Part shown: one piece after another, positions 43,500-51,283 of the stretch
How positions within the stretch are numbered: position 1 is the first letter of the stretch
Layout: each line of letters begins with the position of its first letter
DNA from: Xylophilus rhododendri
GTDB lineage: Bacteria > Pseudomonadota > Gammaproteobacteria > Burkholderiales > Burkholderiaceae_C
Length of the DNA stretch: 64,000 nt
Reading direction: 5' to 3'
Assembly: GCF_009906855.1 (NCBI RefSeq)
Contig: NZ_CP047650.1
Span: forward strand, 4,836,001 to 4,900,000
Made by a program: the position numbers and the translations under genes
The notes under the pieces: generated by a model
What the model was told of the DNA's origin: nothing
Seen by the model: only the letters and a program-made list of their open reading frames with translations
The model's database searches: none

Positions 43500-45821
43500 T
43501 TACTTCAGTGCCCAGACGTTGGTCTGGACGGCATCAGGTCCGACCTGTGCGGCGGTCGCCACGTCGGCCGACTGCTTCTGCGTGTAGGTCGCCGGGGCGG
43601 TCCACGCATGGTTGATCGGGCGGACCGAATCGAAGTGCGTGTCGGCGCTGCCGGCGTACTCGGGCAGGTTCAGGATGTTGGCGGCGATGAAATGCTCGGT
43701 GTACTTCGAGCGGTTCATGTAGGAGCCTTCCACGGCCGGGTCGGCCAGGCCGAACATGTCCTGGAAGGTGCGCACCAGTGCGAAGTGGCTGTAGGCGTCG
43801 CCGTCCGACACACCCTTGGGCGCCGTGCCCTGGTTGGTCAGGATGCCGAAAATCGACTGGCCGTGGCCGCGATTGCCCTTGAAGTAGTTGTTGACGGTGG
43901 TGTCGGGCGAGAAGGTGCCGTCGGCGTTCTGCTTGAGCGGGTTGGCGACCGTGCTGTTGGACACGTTCCAGCCGCAGCAGGAGTTGAAGCCGGAGGTGGC
44001 ATTGCCTTCGTCGAACATCAGCACGATCGCGACACGCTTCTGCGGGTTGTTCCACAGCGGCGAGGCCTTGATCTTGGCGACCAGCTTGTCCACGGCGTTG
44101 TCGCCGCGGGTGATGATGGCGCCGCCGGTGGCGTTGGGCACGTTGTTGGCCACGCTGACGCAGTCGCTGGCGGTGCGGGTGGTGCCGGTGGACGTGTCGG
44201 TGCCGGTCAGGCCGATGCCGTGCATGTCGTCGCACTGGTCGGGCACGACGAAGTTCAGGGTGCCGACATTGCCGCTGGCCAGGTCGGTGCCGAGCTGGTC
44301 GACGTCGTAGCTGGCCGGCACGGTGTACTTGGTGCTGGACTTCAGCACGGCGTCCCACTGGCCGCCGCCCATGGTGCGGTTGCTGTACTTCCATTCCGGC
44401 GCGCTGCGCACGTTCTGGTAGGCCATGCCCGGATGGTGCTTGGTCTTGTACAGGCCGGCCGGCAGGGGCAGGTTGAGGGTGGCGCTGCCGAGCGCGGTGG
44501 TGTTGCCGCCCACGGTGCCGACGGCATAGGTGTGGTCGACCGCGCTGACGGTGCTGTCGGCCACGCTGTCGGTGCGGTAGTCCTGGCCCGGGTTCATCGA
44601 CTCGTTGTAGGTGCGCCAGGTCATGCCGGCGGCGCTGAGTGCGTTGAACAGGTTGGGCTTGCCCACGATGTTGTGGTTGACCGCGGCGGTCTGGGTGCAG
44701 CTGGCGGCGAAAGGCGAGCTGGCCAGGCCCGGCTGGTCGCTGGTGGGCAGGGGCAGGTCCTGCGGAGCGTTGGCGCCGGTGGCGTCGCAGTTCCACTGGC
44801 TGTCGTCGGTGATGCCGAAGTCGTCGGCGCCGCCGAGGGCGGTGTAGTTGGGCTCGCTGGGGTTGCCGGTGGCGTAGTAGCTGGTGAGCTGATTGCCGGC
44901 CTTGAGCAGGGCGTTGATCTTGGGCGCGTAGGCCGAATTCAGGATCGACAGCGTGGCCTTGTTCTCCAGCATGACGACGAACACGTTGTCGTAGCGCGGG
45001 ATGCCTTCGACGTTGAAGGCGGCCTGCTGCGACTGCGCGAAGGTGATCTTGGCGCGGGTGTCCTTGGCGGTGGGCACGGTGGCCTGGGTGACGTTGGTCA
45101 TGGCGACCAGGCGCGGATCGCCGCCCGGGGTGGCCAGGTCGTCGGGATACAGGTCGCCGCGGTCGAGCTTGGTGGCGGCGTAGGTGAAGCGGTTGTCCAG
45201 CGACTTGGCTTCGGCGAGCATCGCCTTCTGGTCGGCGCCGGTGACGGTGGCGGCGTCGGCCAGCACGTTGTTCACGGACACGCCGATGCGGGTGGCGACG
45301 TTCTGCTTCTCGACGGCGTAGGTGGTGCCGTTGGCTTCGGTCAGGCGGGTGACTTCGCTGGACAGCGGGCTGATCACCACGCCGCCGGTCTGCTCGACCA
45401 CCTGGGCCAGCGAGGCGCGCAGCACGTCGCGGCTGGCGACCTTGGCGCCGGTGCCGCTGTTGGTGGCGCTGGTGCCGATGTCGGCCAGCAGCGCGGCGCG
45501 TGCCGGCAGCACGATGCTGAAGGCGCCCTTGCTGTCGGTGGTGACGGCGCTCTCGCCGGCATCGCAGACGCCGTTGGCGTTGGCATCCACGCAGACCTTG
45601 GCGCCCTGGTAGTAGGCCGCGGCGATGGTCGGGTCGGTGGCGCTGCCGGCGGTGAAGTTGGTCGCGGTGACGACACCGGTGAGGGTGACGGTGGTCGGCG
45701 AGGTCGAGGCCGAGCCCGGATCGACGACCATCGAATTGCCGCCGCCGCCGCAGGCGGCGAGTACCGCCGTGGCCAGCAGCGTCAGCGTCGTGTTCAGGAC
45801 GCGCGCGTGGGGTTTGTACAT
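43500..45821 (-). CDS. Phosphoesterase-family lipoprotein (acid phosphatase/phospholipase C type)
   Basis: Secreted lipoprotein of 773 residues. Lipobox VLAAC (about residue 23), then GGGG. Residues about 40-130 form a carboxypeptidase-regulatory-like or calcium-binding domain with VCVDANANGVCDAGE, and the main body (from about 275) is a PF04185-like phosphoesterase: YDNVFVVMLENKA, NYTALGGADD, DQCDDMHGIG and VLMFDEGNATSG supply likely metal and phosphate ligands. It should cleave phosphomonoesters or phospholipids at the cell surface. First gene of a minus-strand operon with a di-haem peroxidase, a lipoprotein and a P4H-like oxygenase. A Pho-box-like repeat is about 100 bases upstream. Confidence 0.86.
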   Translation of the reverse strand: MYKPHARVLNTTLTLLATAVLAACGGGGNSMVVDPGSASTSPTTVTLTGVVTATNFTAGSATDPTIAAAYYQGAKVCVDANANGVCDAGESAVTTDSKGAFSIVLPARAALLADIGTSATNSGTGAKVASRDVLRASLAQVVEQTGGVVISPLSSEVTRLTEANGTTYAVEKQNVATRIGVSVNNVLADAATVTGADQKAMLAEAKSLDNRFTYAATKLDRGDLYPDDLATPGGDPRLVAMTNVTQATVPTAKDTRAKITFAQSQQAAFNVEGIPRYDNVFVVMLENKATLSILNSAYAPKINALLKAGNQLTSYYATGNPSEPNYTALGGADDFGITDDSQWNCDATGANAPQDLPLPTSDQPGLASSPFAASCTQTAAVNHNIVGKPNLFNALSAAGMTWRTYNESMNPGQDYRTDSVADSTVSAVDHTYAVGTVGGNTTALGSATLNLPLPAGLYKTKHHPGMAYQNVRSAPEWKYSNRTMGGGQWDAVLKSSTKYTVPASYDVDQLGTDLASGNVGTLNFVVPDQCDDMHGIGLTGTDTSTGTTRTASDCVSVANNVPNATGGAIITRGDNAVDKLVAKIKASPLWNNPQKRVAIVLMFDEGNATSGFNSCCGWNVSNSTVANPLKQNADGTFSPDTTVNNYFKGNRGHGQSIFGILTNQGTAPKGVSDGDAYSHFALVRTFQDMFGLADPAVEGSYMNRSKYTEHFIAANILNLPEYAGSADTHFDSVRPINHAWTAPATYTQKQSADVATAAQVGPDAVQTNVWALK

Positions 45822-46197
45822 GTGGATTTCCAGGATGTTTGTGAATGCCGCCTGCTCCGGATCCGCTTCATTTGCGTATGAATGGCGGTGGAAGGTTGCC
45901 GGCGGACATTAATTTCCTGTCATGACAATTCATTGACGAAGCATGAATGTTTACCTGGGCGGTACTTCATTGGAAGCGGATTGAAAGCTTCCGGAAGGCT
46001 GCGCTGGTCGCCCCTGCTTCTGGATATGCAAGTGCTTGTGGTTTCAGATGATTTGTTTGGATCGAATATCGCATCGATTATTCGAGTCGAATGTCGATAA
46101 TTCGATCGACGAAGACTGCGATTTACCCGGGTTTCTCTCTTGGAATATCCCTGTCGCGATTATTGTTCGCGATGCCTCGCCCTTCGCCGGCGCAAGG
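45822..46197. other. 376-base intergenic region, AT-rich in part
   Basis: The only gap over 300 bases in the window. It separates the phosphoesterase gene (reading left) from the 3' end of a LysR gene, so it mostly serves as the phosphoesterase promoter. Noticeable parts: a perfect palindrome TGTCATGACA (45918-45927) inside a Pho-box-like repeat, an AT-rich stretch at 46020-46110 with many TCGA/ATTCGA words including ATTCGA-G-TCGAAT (46080-46092), and TCGCGA-N7-TCGCGA (46154-46172). I see no convincing gene. Confidence 0.6.
45918..45939 (-). promoter_or_regulatory. Pho-box-like direct repeat upstream of the phosphoesterase gene
   Basis: On the minus strand two 11-base units, TCGTCAATGAA and TTGTCATGACA, repeat GTCA with exact 11-base spacing, as in PhoB boxes (consensus CTGTCAT plus four AT-rich bases). 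They lie about 97-118 bases upstream of the phosphoesterase start. The second unit matches six of seven core bases, the first four of seven. Suggestive, not proof, of phosphate-starvation control. Confidence 0.4.
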
Positions 46198-47127
46198 CTA
46201 GACGGCCCGCGGCATGTGTTTGTCGATCACCCGCCGGATCAATGACCCCACTTCGCGCGCCGCCCGCGATGCGGGCCGTGCGGGCGTGCGGCCCAGCACC
46301 AGCTGACGCTGGATCTGCGGCTCCACGATCAGCGAGGTGCGCATCGGCCGGTTGGCGGGGATGCCGGCGACCGAGTGGCCCGAGGCGATCGCATAGGCCT
46401 TGCCGCAGGAGGCCAGGGCCTGCTGGATCTGGGTGGAGTCGGCTTCGGCCACCACGTTGAGCACCACCTCGTGCTTGCGCGCCAGCTGCTCCAGCAGGAG
46501 CCGGGTGGAGCTGGGCGCGCTGGGCAGGATCAGCGGGGCGCCGCCCAGCGCCTTGAAGGGCACCTGCGGGTTGCGGGTCAGCAGGCTGTCGGGTGCGCCG
46601 GTGAGGTAAGCCTCCACATCGCACAGCAGCTCGAATTCGGAGGACTTGCGGCTGCCGTAGCGCAGGGTCACGCCGAGGTCGACCGCGCCGCTGGACAGCC
46701 ACTGTTCCACATGCCCGGCGGAGCCTTCCTGCATGCGCAGCACCACGCCGGGAAAACGCAGGCGCAGTTCGTCGAACAAGGGCACCAGCAACACATCGCA
46801 GAGCGAAGGCAGCAGGCCCAGGCGCACTTCGCCGGCGGGCTCGGCGGCGCCGGAGACGATGTCGCGCGACAGGTTCTCGGCTTCCCGCAAGACCGCCTGG
46901 GCGCGCGGCAGGATGCGCTGGCCCAGGTCCGACAGCTGCAGGCCGCGGCCGGTGCGCAGGAAGAGTTTGCCGCCGCACTCGGCTTCGAAGCGGGCGAGTC
47001 GTCGGCTCACGGCGGGCTGTGGGGAGCCGACCAGCGCCGCCACGCGGGTCAGGCTGCCCTCGGCCACGATCTGCGCGAAGAGCTGCAGATGCGACAGGTC
47101 CCAGTGCGGATCGGTTTTGGTGCTCAT
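46198..47127 (-). CDS. LysR-family regulator of the CoA-dependent acid operon
   Basis: LysR-type regulator of 309 residues from the ATG at 47127 (MSTKTDPHWDLSHLQLFAQIV). The helix-turn-helix GSLTRVAALVGSPQPAVSRRLARFE is followed by a substrate-binding-like effector domain. It is divergent from the Bug/enoyl-CoA hydratase operon across 95 bases and so most likely controls it. The type resembles regulators of aromatic and aliphatic acid degradation. A longer start at 47166 is possible but lies in the promoter of the divergent gene. Confidence 0.9.
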   Translation of the reverse strand: MSTKTDPHWDLSHLQLFAQIVAEGSLTRVAALVGSPQPAVSRRLARFEAECGGKLFLRTGRGLQLSDLGQRILPRAQAVLREAENLSRDIVSGAAEPAGEVRLGLLPSLCDVLLVPLFDELRLRFPGVVLRMQEGSAGHVEQWLSSGAVDLGVTLRYGSRKSSEFELLCDVEAYLTGAPDSLLTRNPQVPFKALGGAPLILPSAPSSTRLLLEQLARKHEVVLNVVAEADSTQIQQALASCGKAYAIASGHSVAGIPANRPMRTSLIVEPQIQRQLVLGRTPARPASRAAREVGSLIRRVIDKHMPRAV

Positions 47128-47222
47128 GCTTTTTCCGGTATGGCTGCTATGCGCCAGCACAGCCAAAACCGGACGGCGCGCGATTCTATAGTGGCCCGAA
47201 GAACAACCAAGGAGACAGCCAG

Positions 47223-48203
47223 ATGACCTTCGGCCAGGGCGCGCTGCGGCGCGCCATTCTTTTCTCGGCCCTCGTGGCGGCGGCTGCCGCGAGCCCGCTC
47301 GCCCATGCGCAGAACTATCCTGACAAGCCGGTCCAGCTGATCGTGCCCTACACCCCGGGCGGACTCACCGACAGTCTGGGCCGGATCATCGCCACCAAGC
47401 TCGCCGAACGCTGGGGCAAGCCGGTGCTGGTGGACAACCGGCCGGGCGGCGGCTCGACCATCGGCACCGCCCATGTGGCGGCCTCGCCGGCCGACGGCTA
47501 CACCATCCTCGAAGGCAGCATAGGCCTGATCACCAACCCCTACCTGATGCCCAAGCTGGCCTACGACCCGAAGTCGCTGGCGCCGGTGGCGCTGGTGGGC
47601 ACGGCGCCGCTGATCATCGTGATCAACCCCAAGATCCCGGCCAAGACCCTGCCCGAGTTCATCGCCTACGCCAAGAGCCGGCCCGAGGGGGTGACCTTCG
47701 CCTCCTCCGGCAACGGATCGAGCCCGCACATCACCGCGGCGCTGTTCGCCGCCAAGGCCGGCATCAAGGTGACCCATGTGCCCTACAAGGGAACGGCGCC
47801 GGCACTCAACGACCTGCTGGGCGGGCAGGTCAATGCCGCTTTCGACACCCGGCTGACCGAGCAGTACCTGCAGGCCGGCAAGCTGCGCGCCATCGCCGTG
47901 GCGGACGACCACCGCATGGCCAGGCTGCCCGACCTGCCCACCATCGCCGAGGGTGGCGTGCCCGGCGTGGTGGCCAAGAGCTGGTTCGGCTTCTTCGTGC
48001 CGGCCGCCACGCCCAAGGCGGTGCGCGACAAGCTGGCGCGCGACATCCTGGCGGTGGCGCAGATGCCCGATGTGCGCCAGCGCATTTCCGACATCGGCCT
48101 GGAGCCGGAGACCCTGGACACCGCGGCCTTCGAAAAGTTCTACCAGGAAGAGAACCGCAAATGGGGCGAGGTCATCAGCACCCAGCACATCACCCTCGAA
48201 TGA
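47223..48203 (+). CDS. Bug/TctC-family receptor
   Basis: Periplasmic receptor of 326 residues with signal peptide MTFGQGALRRAILFSALVAA, cleaved near AHA-Q. Motifs: VQLIVPYTPGGLTDSLGRII, DNRPGGGSTIG and VTHVPYKGTAPALNDLLGGQ. AAGGAG precedes the ATG at 47223. It is the first gene of a five-gene operon and overlaps the enoyl-CoA hydratase by 4 bases. It probably binds the acid that the operon activates and oxidises; no TctAB subunits are present. Confidence 0.9.
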   Translation: MTFGQGALRRAILFSALVAAAAASPLAHAQNYPDKPVQLIVPYTPGGLTDSLGRIIATKLAERWGKPVLVDNRPGGGSTIGTAHVAASPADGYTILEGSIGLITNPYLMPKLAYDPKSLAPVALVGTAPLIIVINPKIPAKTLPEFIAYAKSRPEGVTFASSGNGSSPHITAALFAAKAGIKVTHVPYKGTAPALNDLLGGQVNAAFDTRLTEQYLQAGKLRAIAVADDHRMARLPDLPTIAEGGVPGVVAKSWFGFFVPAATPKAVRDKLARDILAVAQMPDVRQRISDIGLEPETLDTAAFEKFYQEENRKWGEVISTQHITLE

Positions 48204-48979
48204 ACGCCATGGAATTCCAGACCCTGCAGCTGTCCGTCGATGGCGGCGTCGCCGTGCTCACCCTGGCGCGGCCGCCGGTCAATGCGCAGAACGCCTTGCT
48301 GCGCGCCGAGATCACCCAGGCCTTCGACATGCTCAACGACAGCGAGGCGGTGCGCTGCATCGTGTTGACCGGCCAGGGCAGCTGCTTTTCGGCCGGCGCC
48401 GACCTGAAGGACCGGCCCTCGGCCGAGGAGCCCGGCGCCTTCTGGCGCCACAACCGCCATGTGCGCGAGAGCTTCAACGCCATCGCCGAATGCAGCAAGC
48501 CGACCATCGCCGCCATCAACGGCGCGGCCATCGGCGCGGGCTTCGCGCTGGCGGTGTCCTGCGACATCTGGCTGGCCGCCGACAGCGCCTATGTGCAGAT
48601 GCCGGAGATCAACGTCGGCCTGGCCGGCGGCGCGGCGCTGCTGCAGGGCGTGTTCGGCAAGTCGCGCGCCCGGCGCATGTTCTTCACCGGCATGAAAGTG
48701 ACGGCCCAGGAGCTTTACCGCCTGGGCCTGGTGGAGGCCTGCGTGCCGGCGGCCGAGCTGATGCCGCAGGCCCTGGCCATCGCCCGCGAGATCGCCGCCA
48801 AGAGTCCCACCGGCCTGCACTACGCCAAGGAAGCGATGCGGCTGACGGCCGTGATGCCCGAGCGCGAAGGCTACCGGCACGAGCAGAACATGACCCATGC
48901 GCTGTCGCGTACCGCCGATTCACAGGAGCTGCGCGCGGCCTTCCTGGAAAAACGCGCGCCGCGCTTCGACCGCAGCTGA
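48200..48979 (+). CDS. Enoyl-CoA hydratase/isomerase family protein
   Basis: Crotonase-fold enzyme of 259 residues. The oxyanion-hole region is SCFSAGADLKD and NGAAIGAGFALAVSCD. At the two positions where crotonase has catalytic Glu residues it has one Glu (PEINVGLAGGAAL) and a small residue instead of the other, so the reaction could be hydration or isomerisation. The ATG at 48200 overlaps the Bug stop. Works after an acyl-CoA dehydrogenase in acid degradation. Confidence 0.88.
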   Translation: MNAMEFQTLQLSVDGGVAVLTLARPPVNAQNALLRAEITQAFDMLNDSEAVRCIVLTGQGSCFSAGADLKDRPSAEEPGAFWRHNRHVRESFNAIAECSKPTIAAINGAAIGAGFALAVSCDIWLAADSAYVQMPEINVGLAGGAALLQGVFGKSRARRMFFTGMKVTAQELYRLGLVEACVPAAELMPQALAIAREIAAKSPTGLHYAKEAMRLTAVMPEREGYRHEQNMTHALSRTADSQELRAAFLEKRAPRFDRS

Positions 48980-48984
48980 GCCGC

Positions 48985-50205
48985 ATGCCCACCGACACCC
49001 TTGACCGCATGACATCCTCACCCTCGCTCCTGACCCCGCAAGAAGAAGCAGCCTTCCGCGCCGAAGTCGAGGCCTTCGCCCGCGAACATTGCCCGCCGCA
49101 GGTGCGGGCGGCGGTGGCGGCCAATGCCAAGCTGCACCGCGCCGAATACAGCGCCTGGCAGAAGGCGCTGCATCGGCGCGGCTGGTCGGCCCCCGGCTGG
49201 CCGGTGGAGTACGGCGGCACCGGCTGGGACCAGAAGAAGCGCTACGTCTTCGAGGAAGTCACCGCCGCGCTCGACTGCCCGCCGCAGTACCACCACGGCA
49301 TCGGCCACATCGGCCCGGTGCTGATGGCCTTCGGCAGCGACGAGCAGAAGGCGCGCTATTTGCCGGGCATCCTGAACGGCGAGGACTGGTGGTGCCAGGG
49401 CTATTCGGAGCCCGGCGCCGGCTCCGATCTGGCGTCGCTCAAGACCCAGGCGGTGCGCGACGGCGAGGACTACATCGTCGACGGCCAGAAGATCTGGACC
49501 TCGCACGCCCAGGAAGCCGACCTGATGTACACGCTGGTGCGCACCGATGCCAGCGGCCGTAAGCAACAGGGCATCACCTTGCTGCTGATCCCGCTGGATA
49601 CGCCGGGCATCACCCGCCGGGCGATCCAGACCATCGACGGCTGGCACCATGTCAACGAGATCTTCCTCGACAAGGTGCGGGTGCCGGTGGCGCAGCGGGT
49701 GGGCGAGGAGGGCCAGGCCTGGTCCTATGCCAAGTACCTGCTGGACCGCGAACGGGTGGGCGCCAGCGCCATCCCGCAATTGACGCAGCTGCTGCGCTCG
49801 GCCCAGCGGGCGGTGCGGGCCCATGTGGATGCGGCGCGGCTGCCGCGCGGCCGTCACGCGCTGGAGGAGCGCCTGCTCTTGGCCGAGGCGGCGCTGATCG
49901 GCGTGCGCGAGCTGGCGGTCAAGGCGATCGACGATGCCAGGCACGGCCGGCCGCTGGGCTCGCGGCCCTCGGCGCTGAAGCTGCGCTGCTCGGAGCTGTC
50001 GCAGGAGATCGTCGCCATCGGCATGGATGCCGCCGGCCCGGCCTTGGCGAGCAGCTTCCGCGACCCGGAGCAGCAGGGCGGCGCCGAATGGCTGGGCGAT
50101 GCCAACTGGCTGCACAACTACCTCTTCTACCGTTCCAAGACGATTGCCGGCGGCACCAGCGAAGTGCTGCGCAATGTGATCGCACGCGAAATTTTCGGAG
50201 CCTGA
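48985..50205 (+). CDS. Acyl-CoA dehydrogenase (larger subunit type)
   Basis: FAD enzyme of 406 residues, acyl-CoA dehydrogenase family, N-terminal, middle and C-terminal domains in order. Recognisable: GYSEPGAGSDLASLKT (FAD contact) and GGTSEVLRNVIAREIFG at the C-terminus. An ATG eight codons further in (49009) is an alternative start. It is five bases after the hydratase gene. The pair with the shorter homologue at 50210 is the pattern of two-component acyl-CoA dehydrogenases that oxidise bulky or steroid- or aryl-type acyl-CoAs, as one heterodimer. Confidence 0.88.
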   Translation: MPTDTLDRMTSSPSLLTPQEEAAFRAEVEAFAREHCPPQVRAAVAANAKLHRAEYSAWQKALHRRGWSAPGWPVEYGGTGWDQKKRYVFEEVTAALDCPPQYHHGIGHIGPVLMAFGSDEQKARYLPGILNGEDWWCQGYSEPGAGSDLASLKTQAVRDGEDYIVDGQKIWTSHAQEADLMYTLVRTDASGRKQQGITLLLIPLDTPGITRRAIQTIDGWHHVNEIFLDKVRVPVAQRVGEEGQAWSYAKYLLDRERVGASAIPQLTQLLRSAQRAVRAHVDAARLPRGRHALEERLLLAEAALIGVRELAVKAIDDARHGRPLGSRPSALKLRCSELSQEIVAIGMDAAGPALASSFRDPEQQGGAEWLGDANWLHNYLFYRSKTIAGGTSEVLRNVIAREIFGA

Positions 50206-50209
50206 ACCC

Positions 50210-51283
50210 ATGGCCTTTCAAGCACAGCCGGCCTTTGCCGGCGAGATGTACGACGCCGCGCTGCGTTTCGCCGCCGACGTGAGCGCACGGCAGCACGACG
50301 CCCTGGGCGCCGTGCAGGATGCCGCGCGCACCGCTGGCGAACTGGGCTGGCCGGCCCTGCTGGTGCCCGAGGCGCTGGGCGGGCTGGAAGCCGGCCTGCC
50401 GGACCTGGCCGCCGTGGCCGAGGGCTGCGGCCGGGCCGGCCTGTTCCTGCCGCTGGCCATGCTCTGCCATGCGGTGCCGCTGGCGCTGCGCCGCTGCGGC
50501 AGCGCGGCGGCGCTGGCCTTGCTGGCGCGGGTTGCCGACGGCAGCGCCACCGTCGCGCTTGCGGCGGGCGACCTGCGCGCCACCCTGGCCGAGGACGGCG
50601 GCTGGCGGCTCGACGGCACGCTGCCGGGCATCGCCGCGGTGCGTGCCACCCACTATTTGATCGATGGCGGCCAGGCGGACCAGCCGCTGTGGATCGTGCC
50701 GGCGCACGCCGCCGGCCTGCAGGCCGGCGCCGCCTATCCCGGCATGGATGGCGCGCCCCGCCTGCGCTTGCGCCTTGATGGCATGGCGGTGCCGGCGGCG
50801 CATGCGCTGCAGCCTGGCCCGGGCTGGCACGAAGAAGTGCTGCAGGCCGGCGTGCTGGTGACTTCGGCGCTCTGCGTGGGCGCCATGGGCCGGCTGGTGG
50901 AGCTGACCATCGAATATCTGTCCACCCGCAAGCAGTTCGGCGTGGAGCTGGCGAGTTTCCAGGTGCTGCGCCACCAGGTCGCCGACATGTATGTGGGCTA
51001 CGAGAACTTCCGGGCGCTGGCCCAGTCGGCCATCGATGCCGCCGAAGGAGAGCGCCTGCCGGCGCCACGCCTGGTCTCGCTGCTCAAGCTGCAGCTGGGC
51101 CGCACCGGCCGCCGCATGGGCGAGACGGCGATCCAGGCGCATGGCGGCATGGGCATGACCGAGGAGCTGCCGGCCGCCCGCCTGGCGCGCCGCCTGGTGG
51201 CGGCCGAATTCGAATACGGCGGCAGCGCCGAACATCTCGAACGTGCGCAGGGCACGGTCTTCGCCCACGAGGTAGCCGCATGA
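50210..51283 (+). CDS. Acyl-CoA dehydrogenase (smaller subunit type)
   Basis: Acyl-CoA dehydrogenase-like protein of 357 residues. The C-terminal helical domain is well kept (YLSTRKQFGVELASFQVLRHQVADMYVG and AIQAHGGMGMTEELPAARL), but the N-terminal and middle domains are shorter and more variable than in the classical enzyme, with the FAD-contact motif weak. With the larger homologue encoded just upstream it likely forms an alpha2beta2 complex in which catalytic roles are split. It overlaps the CoA transferase gene by 4 bases. Confidence 0.87.
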   Translation: MAFQAQPAFAGEMYDAALRFAADVSARQHDALGAVQDAARTAGELGWPALLVPEALGGLEAGLPDLAAVAEGCGRAGLFLPLAMLCHAVPLALRRCGSAAALALLARVADGSATVALAAGDLRATLAEDGGWRLDGTLPGIAAVRATHYLIDGGQADQPLWIVPAHAAGLQAGAAYPGMDGAPRLRLRLDGMAVPAAHALQPGPGWHEEVLQAGVLVTSALCVGAMGRLVELTIEYLSTRKQFGVELASFQVLRHQVADMYVGYENFRALAQSAIDAAEGERLPAPRLVSLLKLQLGRTGRRMGETAIQAHGGMGMTEELPAARLARRLVAAEFEYGGSAEHLERAQGTVFAHEVAA

